Shown: positions 1-6,340, counted from the stretch's first letter. The stretch is DNA of 7,589 nt from Candidatus Bathyarchaeota archaeon (GCA_020344715.1 CP070828.1:1193621-1201209); one strand, 5' to 3'. Program-made: numbers and translations. Notes: generated by a model from the letters alone, not told the origin.

Positions 1-613
1 GATGCAAGCTCGCGAACTGCAGAATTTCTATTTCCAAATCAACGAATGTACATTGAGCTTTGCCAATCAGCCGGAACTTAAGGGCACTGGCGACGCTGTT
101 CAGAGAGCGCGTTCCTTCACAGCGGATGAACCGTTTCTTCTTCACATGGGAGATGACATCATCTTATCCAAGGGAAACACCCATCTGAAAAGACTCGTCG
201 ACGTATTTACGAACCGCCAAGCCGATGTGGCTTTCCTTGCAGCTAAAGTGAGGAACCCATCCATGTATGGAGTCATCGTTGGAAAGCAAGTTGCCAGAGG
301 ATTGCATAGAGTCGAGACAATCATCTACCAACCGAAGAAACCGCCATCCAACCTGTCAGACGTTGCAGTCTACATGCTTAGACCGAATATTTACGCCGAA
401 ATCCAAAATGTGAATCCGCTTGAAGAAAGCGGTGAGATCAGTTTGATTCCAGCCATACAAGCACTCATCAACAAAGGAGGAACAGCCTACGCCGTTGAAC
501 TTAAATCTGAAGAGAAAAGACTTGACATTGGAAACGCAGAAAAATATCGCGAAGCCCTAAACATCGCATACATGTTCTATAGTGGCTCAAGGCAGACCCA
601 GTCCAAGAATTGA
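1..613 (+). CDS. Sugar-phosphate nucleotidyltransferase (RmlA/GalU-like), 5' end cut by window edge
   Basis: Likely transfers a nucleotidyl group from UTP or dTTP to a sugar 1-phosphate, giving an activated sugar for glycan synthesis in the cytoplasm. About 203 residues are present. The N-terminal G-rich nucleotide-binding loop (GGxGTRL type) is missing, so the ATG at 2 is probably internal and the gene starts left of the window. Visible family marks, numbered from that ATG: KGTGDAV at 27-33, the metal-binding GDD at 50-52 after a hydrophobic strand, a YGVI segment at 89-92, GEISL at 144-148, and RLDIG at 173-177, which matches the second metal-binding Asp of the family. The stop lies 11 bases before the epimerase start, so the two are probably cotranscribed. 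Class is fairly secure. The sugar and nucleotide (glucose/dTTP, glucose/UTP or an amino sugar) cannot be read from this fragment. Confidence 0.8.
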   Translation, partial: MQARELQNFYFQINECTLSFANQPELKGTGDAVQRARSFTADEPFLLHMGDDIILSKGNTHLKRLVDVFTNRQADVAFLAAKVRNPSMYGVIVGKQVARGLHRVETIIYQPKKPPSNLSDVAVYMLRPNIYAEIQNVNPLEESGEISLIPAIQALINKGGTAYAVELKSEEKRLDIGNAEKYREALNIAYMFYSGSRQTQSKN

Positions 614-624
614 GATAATCAGAG

Positions 625-1734
625 TTGGAGGGAACCATCTTACCCAACGAATACATGGTTATTGTCGGCACCCGACCAGAAATAGTAAAAATGGCGCCAA
701 TCGTGCGAGCCTTGGAAGAGAGATCATTACCCTACATTTTTGTCCACTGCGGTCAACACTACGATTACAACATGTCTCAGCAGTTCATTGAAGAATTAGA
801 ACTTCCCGCTCCAACCTATGGTTTCAAAGTCAGAGTATACTCACCAGGACTGCAAACCGGCAGAATCCTCGCGTTAACTGAACGCGTCATCAAGAAAACC
901 AGACCCAAAACTGTACTCGTCGAAGGTGACACAAATGGCGTTCTAGCCGCCGCACTCGCCGCCGTCAAGCTAAACGTTCCCGTAGGCCACGTCGAAGCCG
1001 GTCTCCGAAGCTTTGACTTGCGCATGCCCGAAGAACACAATCGCCGATTGGTTGACCACATATCCACACACTTATTTGCCCCAACTGAAAACTCCAGGAA
1101 AAACCTGAAACGTGAAAGCGTCTGGGGCAAGATCCACGTCACTGGCAACACGGTTATCGACGCTATAATTCAGCATCTGCCCATGGCAGAACGAAAATCG
1201 AACATCATCAATGAATTGAGGTTCAAGCATTTTGCACTAGTAACTGCTCATCGAGCCGAAAATGTGGATGACCCAGTCGTGCTCCAGAACTTTGTTGAAA
1301 CTTTCACCGAAGCCCCGCTTCCAGTAGTTTATTCAGTTCACCCAAGAACCCGAAAGCGACTACGTCAACAACGGCTCTGGAGGAAGCTGTCTTCATCCTC
1401 AAACGTGCAACTGCTGCCCCCACTGGGCTATTTCGACTTCCTGGTTGCCATGAAAAACTGCGAACTGCTCCTCACTGATTCTGGGGGAATCCAAGAGGAA
1501 GCTACAGCTCCACAAATTCGAAAGCCTGTTCTGGTGATTAGGCTTTCAACCGAGAGGCCCGAAGCTGTGGAAGCGGGATTTGCGAGTGTCGTTGGCGTAC
1601 AAAAAGAGAGCGTTCTGGCTGCCATGGAAAATGCTCTGAAGCTGAAAGGTAAACTGCCGAGAACATCACCGTATGGAGACGGAAAGGCAGGAAAGAAAAT
1701 AGTCGAAATTCTAACAAAAGAAGATTCACGATGA
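625..1734 (+). CDS. wecB: UDP-N-acetylglucosamine 2-epimerase (non-hydrolysing)
   Basis: Interconverts UDP-GlcNAc and UDP-ManNAc for surface polysaccharide or glycoprotein sugars. The 369 residues match the usual family length. Motifs in order: GTRPE at 15-19, GQHYD at 43-47, EGDTNG at 100-105, GHVEAGLRS at 121-129, PEEHNRR at 135-141, VTGNTVIDA at 172-180, TAHRAEN at 207-213, HPRTRKRL at 239-246, TDSGGIQEEA at 284-293 and TERPEA at 309-314. Asp101, Glu124, Glu137 and His209 line up with the catalytic Asp95, Glu117, Glu131 and His213 of E. coli WecB. The start chosen is TTG at 625. The next in-frame ATG (655) leaves only four residues before GTRPE, too short for the usual first strand. Neither start has a convincing Shine-Dalgarno. 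It follows the nucleotidyltransferase at 11 bases. A UDP-2,3-diacetamido sugar epimerase (WbpI-type) is the main alternative. Confidence 0.92.
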   Translation: MEGTILPNEYMVIVGTRPEIVKMAPIVRALEERSLPYIFVHCGQHYDYNMSQQFIEELELPAPTYGFKVRVYSPGLQTGRILALTERVIKKTRPKTVLVEGDTNGVLAAALAAVKLNVPVGHVEAGLRSFDLRMPEEHNRRLVDHISTHLFAPTENSRKNLKRESVWGKIHVTGNTVIDAIIQHLPMAERKSNIINELRFKHFALVTAHRAENVDDPVVLQNFVETFTEAPLPVVYSVHPRTRKRLRQQRLWRKLSSSSNVQLLPPLGYFDFLVAMKNCELLLTDSGGIQEEATAPQIRKPVLVIRLSTERPEAVEAGFASVVGVQKESVLAAMENALKLKGKLPRTSPYGDGKAGKKIVEILTKEDSR

Positions 1735-1809
1735 AACAAAACTGGGCTTCTCTGAAGTGAGATTGGACTGCGATTTAATCTGCAAGAATCCTGCTGGATG
1801 TTGACTGAG

Positions 1810-1826
1810 ATGCTTGGTCCAAGCAT
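1810..1826. repeat. Perfect 17-bp palindrome between wecB and the RHH gene
   Basis: ATGCTTGG-T-CCAAGCAT: eight-base arms that are exact reverse complements around one central base. It lies 76 bases after the epimerase stop and about 90 bases before the next TATA box. No T-tract follows, so it does not look like an intrinsic terminator. It could be a protein-binding site or form a 7-bp RNA hairpin with a three-base loop. Its arms differ in sequence from those of the palindromes at 1926-1973. Confidence 0.5.
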
Positions 1827-1917
1827 GTTATCCGTTTGAATAATGTCGATCATAGAGCATAGGATGCACATACGTATCTGTAGGTTGAAGGCAGTGTTTG
1901 TCGTCGCATCGTAACAC

Positions 1918-1924
1918 TTATATA
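1918..1924 (+). promoter_or_regulatory. TATA box of the RHH/zinc-ribbon gene
   Basis: TTATATA in the longest gap of the window. With usual archaeal spacing of roughly 25 bases, transcription would start near 1945-1950 and leave a leader of about 35-45 bases before the GTG (1983) or TTG (1992) start. This places the palindrome at 1926-1942 between the TATA box and the predicted transcription start. Confidence 0.65.
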
Positions 1925-1925
1925 G

Positions 1926-1973
1926 GCGTAACTCAGTTACGCAATTAGGTTACTGATCCGTAAATGATTTACG
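1926..1973. promoter_or_regulatory. Twin-palindrome operator candidate
   Basis: Palindrome 1 is GCGTAACT-C-AGTTACGC (1926-1942), with perfect 8-base arms. Palindrome 2 is CGTAAAT-G-ATTTACG (1959-1973), with perfect 7-base arms. Both share the half-site CGTAA(C/A)T around a single central base, and their centres (1934 and 1966) are 32 bp apart, about three helical turns, so they face the same side of DNA. A lone extra half-site GGTTAC lies at 1948-1953. The array begins one base after the TATA box and covers the expected transcription start, where a bound repressor would block initiation. Since the next gene encodes a ribbon-helix-helix protein, autoregulation is the simplest reading; this last step is inference. 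Confidence 0.7.
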
Positions 1974-1982
1974 CTCGAAAGG

Positions 1983-2567
1983 GTGGAGAAGTTGAATAGC
2001 GAAGAATGGGAAGAATGGAAGGACTGGTACCGAGAATCCATCAAAGAGTGGAAAGAACGATACCGAAAAGCCCTCAAAGAATGGAGAGAAAAAGTCAGAG
2101 CTCGACGGGCCAAAGGGATATATGCTATTCCTCATGCGCTCTCGACGCTACCAATCCCTCCCATACCTCCAAGACACTCCATGTCAACCAGCAGAACCAA
2201 TGTCGTTGCTTCACGGATAGGCGACGATGAGCTGAAGCTAGTCGACATGTTGATTGAGGCAAAGCTCTTTGGCACACGTTCAGAAGCCGTTGCTTACCTT
2301 GTAAGTGAAGGAATCAAGGCGCGGCAAGACGTATTCGACAAAGTTTCTTCGGCATTGGAAGAGATCCGAAAAATACGGAAAGAAGCCGAAGAGCACGTTC
2401 AGAAACTGAAGGAAGAAATCGGTCTTGCAGAGTCACAAGACATCGAGAAGACTGAACACCACAAGGAGACTTGCCAGGAATGTGGCAGAGACCTGTCAGA
2501 TCTACCCAAAGACATTTCAAGGTGTCCCTTTTGTGGAGCGAACTTGGGACAAAGTAATACTCGGTGA
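1983..2567 (+). CDS. Ribbon-helix-helix DNA-binding protein with Trp-rich N-terminal helix and C-terminal zinc ribbon
   Basis: Probable transcription factor of 194 residues; I do not recognise a named family for the whole protein. Residues 6-43 form a highly charged, Trp-rich helix with 11-residue periodicity (IKEWKERYRKA at 20-30, LKEWREKVRAR at 31-41). Residues 46-66 are a Pro-rich linker. Residues 71-115 fit a CopG/MetJ-type ribbon-helix-helix: a strand (NVVASRI), then two helices split by FGTRSEA. Residues 116-148 are a predicted coiled coil, and Cys164, Cys167, Cys181 and Cys184 form a CxxC-x13-CxxC zinc ribbon. The start is GTG at 1983; TTG at 1992 is also credible, since GGTGGAG at 1982-1988 could be its ribosome binding site. 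Palindromes just upstream suggest it controls its own promoter. The M55 peptidase begins 39 bases after the stop, so they are probably cotranscribed. Confidence 0.85.
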   Translation: MEKLNSEEWEEWKDWYRESIKEWKERYRKALKEWREKVRARRAKGIYAIPHALSTLPIPPIPPRHSMSTSRTNVVASRIGDDELKLVDMLIEAKLFGTRSEAVAYLVSEGIKARQDVFDKVSSALEEIRKIRKEAEEHVQKLKEEIGLAESQDIEKTEHHKETCQECGRDLSDLPKDISRCPFCGANLGQSNTR

Positions 2568-2593
2568 TCAAGGGTCAATTCGCATTTGTCGAC

Positions 2594-2600
2594 AGGAAGG
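2594..2600 (+). promoter_or_regulatory. Ribosome binding site deciding the M55 start
   Basis: AGGAAGG lies six bases before the ATG at 2607. It supports that start over the in-frame TTG at 2586, as does the M55 family N-terminus, which normally begins directly with a short strand leading into DMEG. Confidence 0.6.
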
Positions 2601-2606
2601 CGGTCA

Positions 2607-3575
2607 ATGAGAGTTCTAATCTGGTTCGACATGGAAGGAGTTTCTGGGATAAGTGATCCTCGAATGTGTGATTTCCGTTCACCCCTTCTACCGGAAGGAC
2701 GAAAACTGAGTACAGCGGACGTGAACGCAGTGATTCGCGGTCTGAGACGAGGTGGAGCCACTGAAATCAGTGTATTTGATGGGCATGATTTTGGAGGGAA
2801 TCTCATTGCCAAGGATTTGGACCCTTCAGCAGATTATCTAGCGGGAGGATGGGAAGATACCCTCGAGGAACTTATCAATACCCGCGCTCTGGCTGAGTAT
2901 GACGCTGTGGTTCTTGTCGGCCATCATTCCCAGAGCGGCACAGTGAACGGTTTCTACTCTCACACCGTTAACCCGGATGTGGCGTTACGATTGAATGGTC
3001 AGCCGGTTGGAGAAATTGAACTTGCTGCTTGGCTTGCTGGGCATTTTGGAGTCCGGACGATTATGGTCTCAAGTGATGAAGCTGGTGTCAATGAGGCAAA
3101 ACTATTGCTTCCGGGAATAGAAACAGTCGTCGTGAAGAGGAAAACGGATTCAGGCGTCGAATGCTTTCCGCTAGAAAAAGTGCATGCTGAGCTCGAGGAA
3201 ACCGCTTTCAACGCCCTTCGCAAGGCCGAAGAACACGAACCTCACGTTTTCCCGGGTCCGATTACCGTTGACATCCTTTTCAAACTCTCGAAACTCGCAG
3301 AAAACATGGCTCTTTTTCCTGGATACGAGAAGAAAGATGAAAGAACAGTAACCTACGAAGCAGAGGACTATATGGAAGCATTTCGGGCTTTCATTGCCTT
3401 TCAGGCCATTCTCCCAGAATTCGTTGCATCCTTTTTCAGGCAAATACTTAGAAGAGTAAAGCAAACTGTGGACGTGGACTTGAAGGGCATTCATAGGGAA
3501 GTAACCCGAAAGATAGAGAGCGAATTCATTCCTTTTCCCCCAATCAATCTGAGTTCGCAAGTACCCTCCAGGTAG
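2607..3575 (+). CDS. dppA: M55 family D-aminopeptidase (DppA-like)
   Basis: Zinc-dependent aminopeptidase expected to release N-terminal D-amino acids from short peptides in the cytoplasm. The residues known from B. subtilis DppA (ligands Asp8, Glu10, His60, His104, Glu133; nucleophile His115) are matched by Asp8 and Glu10 in DMEGVSG, His60 in FDGH, His106 in VGHH, Glu136 in GEIEL and His119 in YSHT, in the right order with near-identical spacing. The active site therefore looks complete. The protein has 322 residues, longer than the roughly 274 of DppA, because of a tail from about 270 on that ends in a basic amphipathic stretch and a Pro-rich end. There is no signal peptide. No peptide ABC transporter is adjacent, unlike the B. 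subtilis dpp operon. It follows the RHH gene by 39 bases. Family is secure; the true substrate is unknown. Confidence 0.9.
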   Translation: MRVLIWFDMEGVSGISDPRMCDFRSPLLPEGRKLSTADVNAVIRGLRRGGATEISVFDGHDFGGNLIAKDLDPSADYLAGGWEDTLEELINTRALAEYDAVVLVGHHSQSGTVNGFYSHTVNPDVALRLNGQPVGEIELAAWLAGHFGVRTIMVSSDEAGVNEAKLLLPGIETVVVKRKTDSGVECFPLEKVHAELEETAFNALRKAEEHEPHVFPGPITVDILFKLSKLAENMALFPGYEKKDERTVTYEAEDYMEAFRAFIAFQAILPEFVASFFRQILRRVKQTVDVDLKGIHREVTRKIESEFIPFPPINLSSQVPSR

Positions 3576-3621
3576 AAATGCCTAGTTCTGAGTTCTTTCA
3601 GATTAATCGCTAGCAAATCCC

Positions 3622-3650
3622 CTTCTTGCTGTGAGCAAAAGAAGTTTTAT
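3622..3650 (+). terminator. Hairpin plus T-run after the M55 gene
   Basis: CTTC-TTGCT (3622-3630) pairs with AGCAA (3634-3638) and GAAG (3641-3644) across a GTG loop, with a two-A bulge, and is followed by TTTTAT (3645-3650). It is a plausible end for the RHH-M55 transcript. The same T/A-rich run may instead, or also, act as a weak TATA element (TTTTATGAA) for the ZIP gene. Confidence 0.4.
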
Positions 3651-3706
3651 GAAGAAAGTAAGACATTAGTTTGCTTCTAGAGGATATCTGGCGTGCGGTA
3701 GTAAAA

Positions 3707-4447
3707 ATGATAAGCGAAGTCTTGCTACTCAGCGTGCTTGCTGGCTCAGCGACAGGACTCGGTGGGATCATCGTTGTTCTTCTCGGCAAAATCAGTGATC
3801 GTTCAGTCGCCGGTTCTATGGGGTTCGCTTCTGGTGTGATGCTGCTCGTTTCCTTCCTGAACTTGTTCGTGGAATCCTTAGATCTAACTTCCTACCTCAA
3901 CGTTTCCACGGCCTTCGCCGTTGGGTCGCTGTTCATGATAGCCATCGACTCTTCACTGCCCCATTTCGAACTCGGAAAGAGGGAAAATGGCGTCGTCAAA
4001 TCTAGACTACTCCACTCCGGTCTGCTGATCCTTATCGGCATCACCCTCCACAACATCCCAGAAGGAGTCATCGTGAGTGCAGGCTACTCGCACTTGCCGC
4101 AGCTAGGAGTCCTGATCGCCGTAGCAGTCTTCTTTCATAATGTACCTGAAGGCATCGCTACGGCTATTCCCTTGATTTCCGCCGGTAGCAAGAAACGAAG
4201 CGTGATTCTCGCCACTTTAGTCTCAGGCTTAGCCGAACCATTTGGAGCACTCTTGGGGGGAACGTTGCTTATCAACGCCTCGAACGAGGTGATTGGCTTA
4301 GCACTTGCCTTCGCAGCTGGCGTGATGACCTACATTACAGCAGATGAGCTCATACCGATCGCGCACGAGCACGGCCATAAGCATGCTGTGTCAATCGGGA
4401 TTCTACTTGGTGTCATATTCATGATGATTCTCAACAATTTCTTGTGA
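3707..4447 (+). CDS. ZIP family divalent metal transporter
   Basis: Membrane permease for zinc or other divalent cations, most like the prokaryotic ZupT branch. It has 246 residues with about eight hydrophobic segments. The two signature metal-site helices are clear: HNIPEG at 115-120 (segment 4) and HNVPEG at 144-149 (segment 5). SGLAEPFGA at about 173-181 matches the conserved sixth helix. A His cluster (HEHGHKH, 220-226) sits before the last membrane segment, where it may gather metal. The start is taken as ATG 3707 because the protein then begins at the first membrane helix; TTG 3671 would add 12 residues. No clear Shine-Dalgarno is visible. Metal specificity cannot be read from sequence. 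Its neighbour on the left encodes a zinc peptidase, but I see no copy of the 1926-1973 palindrome here. Confidence 0.9.
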   Translation: MISEVLLLSVLAGSATGLGGIIVVLLGKISDRSVAGSMGFASGVMLLVSFLNLFVESLDLTSYLNVSTAFAVGSLFMIAIDSSLPHFELGKRENGVVKSRLLHSGLLILIGITLHNIPEGVIVSAGYSHLPQLGVLIAVAVFFHNVPEGIATAIPLISAGSKKRSVILATLVSGLAEPFGALLGGTLLINASNEVIGLALAFAAGVMTYITADELIPIAHEHGHKHAVSIGILLGVIFMMILNNFL

Positions 4448-4523
4448 CCATGAAAGCCGTCTCCTCGTACTCCTTTCACCAGAAATGGGATTCTGCGAAA
4501 ACACGACGTACGCGAAAAACTAC

Positions 4524-4531
4524 TAAATATA
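4524..4531 (+). promoter_or_regulatory. TATA box giving a probable leaderless LLM transcript
   Basis: TAAATATA is preceded by a purine-rich GCGAAAAA stretch that could serve as BRE. Its centre is about 25 bases from the A of the ATG at 4553, the normal archaeal distance to the transcription start. There is no Shine-Dalgarno before that ATG. Together these suggest that the mRNA begins at or very near the start codon. Confidence 0.6.
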
Positions 4532-4552
4532 CGCAAGTGCGAAATCTACGGT

Positions 4553-5419
4553 ATGAAATTCGGAATCTCAATTAGCAACTTAGGTATCTACAGCGATTTT
4601 GACAAGGTGATAGCTCTTGCACGAGACGCTGAAGAAGCTGGATGGGATGGAATATTTCCTTGGGATCACATTTTGCATAAACCACGAGCAGATTTGCCGG
4701 TTATTGATTCGTGGATTATGCTGGCTGCAATTGCTGCGAACACGAGAAGAATAAAGCTGGGGCCGATGGTTACTCCTCTTTCAAGACGCCGACCATGGAA
4801 GGTGGCAAGAGAAAGCGTATCACTGGATCATCTTTCGAAAGGAAGATTGATTCTCGGAGTAGGGTTAGGCTCAGTGGTGAAACAGGATTTCCAAAGATTC
4901 GGAGAAGAAATCGACAACAAGCGAAGAGGAGAAAAACTAGATGAAGCTCTAGAAATCTTACAAGGACTGTGGAAGGGGAAACCATTCAGCTTCAACGGAA
5001 AACATTATGCAATCGACGAAGGAACAACCTTTCTTCCCAAACCTTACGGAGACAAAGACAGAATCCCCATTTGGGTGGGCGGAGGCCAGTGGTCTTGGCG
5101 CATGAAACCATTCCGAAGGGCAGCAAGGTTTGAGGGAACATTCCCTGAGTTTACAGATCGAAGCGGAGGAAAAGTAGCGAAATACTTCGACAATGTGGCA
5201 GAATACATAGCGCGATACAGAGGAAATCTAGATGGTTTCGACTTTGCAACACTTGGCAAAGCTCCCCAGAGCAAGAGGAAGATAAAAGAATACTTTGACC
5301 CGATCCTCAAGTCAGGAAAGATTACATGGTGGGTAGAGAGGGTTTACAGCTGGAAAGGAAATCTAGAGCATATAAAAGAAAAGGTCAGAGAAGGACCACC
5401 TGACGTTAGGCAGAGATAG
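4553..5419 (+). CDS. LLM-class flavin/F420-dependent oxidoreductase
   Basis: Bacterial-luciferase-like TIM-barrel oxidoreductase of 288 residues, predicted to be cytosolic and to transfer hydride with coenzyme F420 or FMN. Family marks: MKFGISI first strand, FPWDHI at 35-40, TRRIKLGPMVTPL at 64-76, the block ending KGRLILGVGLG at 96-106, FGEEIDNKRRGEKLDEALEI at 116-135, LWKGKPFSFNGKHY at 139-152, IPIWVGGG at 171-178, and a closing helix ending EGPP at 280-283. F420 rather than FMN is inferred from the archaeal setting and from cofE about 1 kb downstream. The substrate is unknown. It appears complete, has its own promoter, and may be read through into the DDAH-like gene after 118 bases. No missing core motif was seen. 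Confidence 0.88.
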   Translation: MKFGISISNLGIYSDFDKVIALARDAEEAGWDGIFPWDHILHKPRADLPVIDSWIMLAAIAANTRRIKLGPMVTPLSRRRPWKVARESVSLDHLSKGRLILGVGLGSVVKQDFQRFGEEIDNKRRGEKLDEALEILQGLWKGKPFSFNGKHYAIDEGTTFLPKPYGDKDRIPIWVGGGQWSWRMKPFRRAARFEGTFPEFTDRSGGKVAKYFDNVAEYIARYRGNLDGFDFATLGKAPQSKRKIKEYFDPILKSGKITWWVERVYSWKGNLEHIKEKVREGPPDVRQR

Positions 5420-5522
5420 CTAGGAAGCTGGCGTTCATGCAGCACAAAGAATGGGCGGTCTGGGGAATAACATGCTATCCGTTGGCTTCTTGAAGCAAAA
5501 CGTGTGTGCGCGGTGTTGAAAT

Positions 5523-5526
5523 GGAG
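5523..5526 (+). promoter_or_regulatory. Ribosome binding site of the DDAH-like gene
   Basis: GGAG lies only two bases before the ATG at 5529 but 11 bases before the in-frame ATG at 5538. The latter is therefore the more workable start. Confidence 0.45.
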
Positions 5527-5537
5527 TAATGAATTCT

Positions 5538-6305
5538 ATGAGTAAGGCTACAGTGAAACACGCTATTGTTCGACCTGTGCCTGATTCATATGACCGATGC
5601 GTGCGAACGAGTGTCGAAAGAATTGACGTTGCTCGTGCAAGAAGGCAGCATGCGGAATACTGCGGGGCTCTACAAGAGCTTGGACTGAAGCTTGTCTGGA
5701 TAAAAGGGGACAATGCTCTGGCTGACAGCTGTTTTGTTGAAGACACGGCTGTCGTGTTAGGGGAAAAAGCAGTGATCTGCAATTCAAGCCTAGAATCGCG
5801 AGCGAGAGAAGTGGTTGAAGTCGCCAAAGTATTGAAAGATCTAAAAGAGACATATTACATTAAGCCGCCTGCTATCATTGATGGCGGAGATGTTCTCAGA
5901 GTTAAAGACAAGGTCTTGATAGGGCTCTCAGCTCGAACTAATTTACAAGCCGTAGAGCAGCTCAGGAGAATCTTAGAAGACACCAATTTGGAGATAGTTC
6001 CAGTAAAGATTCGAAACGTGCTTCATCTGAAGTCTGCGTGCACTTGTCTTGGAGAAAACCATGTCATCCTTTCAAGGGGACACTTTGACACAGAAATTCT
6101 AAGCGATTGCACGAAAATCTTTGTTCCAAGAGGAGAAGAATACGCTGCGGATTGTCTTGCCGTAAACGGAACTGTCTTGACGGCGAAAGGCTATCCAAAA
6201 ACTAGGAAGCTCATAGAGCATGAAGGCTTTTTCGTCAAAGAACTAGAAGTATCAGAATTTCGCAAGGGAGACGGGGCTCTGACCTGCTTATCAATAGTAT
6301 GGTAG
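5538..6305 (+). CDS. Dimethylarginine dimethylaminohydrolase (DDAH) family protein
   Basis: Guanidine-modifying enzyme of the amidinotransferase fold. The family's reaction hydrolyses methylated arginine to citrulline plus methylamine or dimethylamine through a Cys thioester. It has 255 residues, close to P. aeruginosa DDAH. Residues seen, with the Pseudomonas equivalents: Asp63 (Asp60), Glu68-Asp69 in CFVEDTAVV (Glu65-Asp66), Arg88 (Arg85), Arg133 in SARTN (Arg132), His163 in LHLKS (His162) and the nucleophile Cys250 in LTCLS (Cys249). GGD at 116-118 is also conserved. The active site is complete, so it should be an active hydrolase. Related enzymes include arginine deiminase and other arginine- or ornithine-modifying members, so the substrate remains open. 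The start at 5538 is preferred over 5529 on ribosome-site spacing. No TATA box of its own is evident, so it may share the LLM transcript. Confidence 0.85.
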   Translation: MSKATVKHAIVRPVPDSYDRCVRTSVERIDVARARRQHAEYCGALQELGLKLVWIKGDNALADSCFVEDTAVVLGEKAVICNSSLESRAREVVEVAKVLKDLKETYYIKPPAIIDGGDVLRVKDKVLIGLSARTNLQAVEQLRRILEDTNLEIVPVKIRNVLHLKSACTCLGENHVILSRGHFDTEILSDCTKIFVPRGEEYAADCLAVNGTVLTAKGYPKTRKLIEHEGFFVKELEVSEFRKGDGALTCLSIVW

Positions 6306-6340
6306 TCATTCTCTGCCATAAACTAACCACCAACCGTGGA

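Noticed and set aside
1750..1870. Possible C/D-box small RNA (CTGA and TGAGAT-like elements)
   Set aside because: Box sequences are imperfect and the spacing between them does not fit the usual archaeal layout.
1428..1871. Long minus-strand open frame spanning the end of the epimerase and the intergenic region
   Set aside because: Most of it lies opposite the well-supported epimerase, its product has no recognisable motif, and no promoter or ribosome site is evident.
3171..3560. 129-codon minus-strand frame opposite the M55 gene
   Set aside because: It is fully inside a gene whose catalytic residues are all conserved, and its translation shows no family features.
1824..5485. Near-repeat CATGTTATCCGTTTG (1824-1838) and CATGCTATCCGTTGG (5471-5485), both intergenic
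   Set aside because: 13 of 15 bases match, but no longer similarity surrounds either copy; likely chance without further copies in the genome.
5485..5496. Inverted repeat GCTTC-TT-GAAGC before the DDAH-like gene
   Set aside because: Five-base arms with a two-base loop are weak; no T-run or promoter element makes it meaningful.
5435..5827. 130-codon minus-strand frame opposite the DDAH-like gene start
   Set aside because: It overlaps conserved DDAH coding sequence and its translation looks like an antisense shadow.
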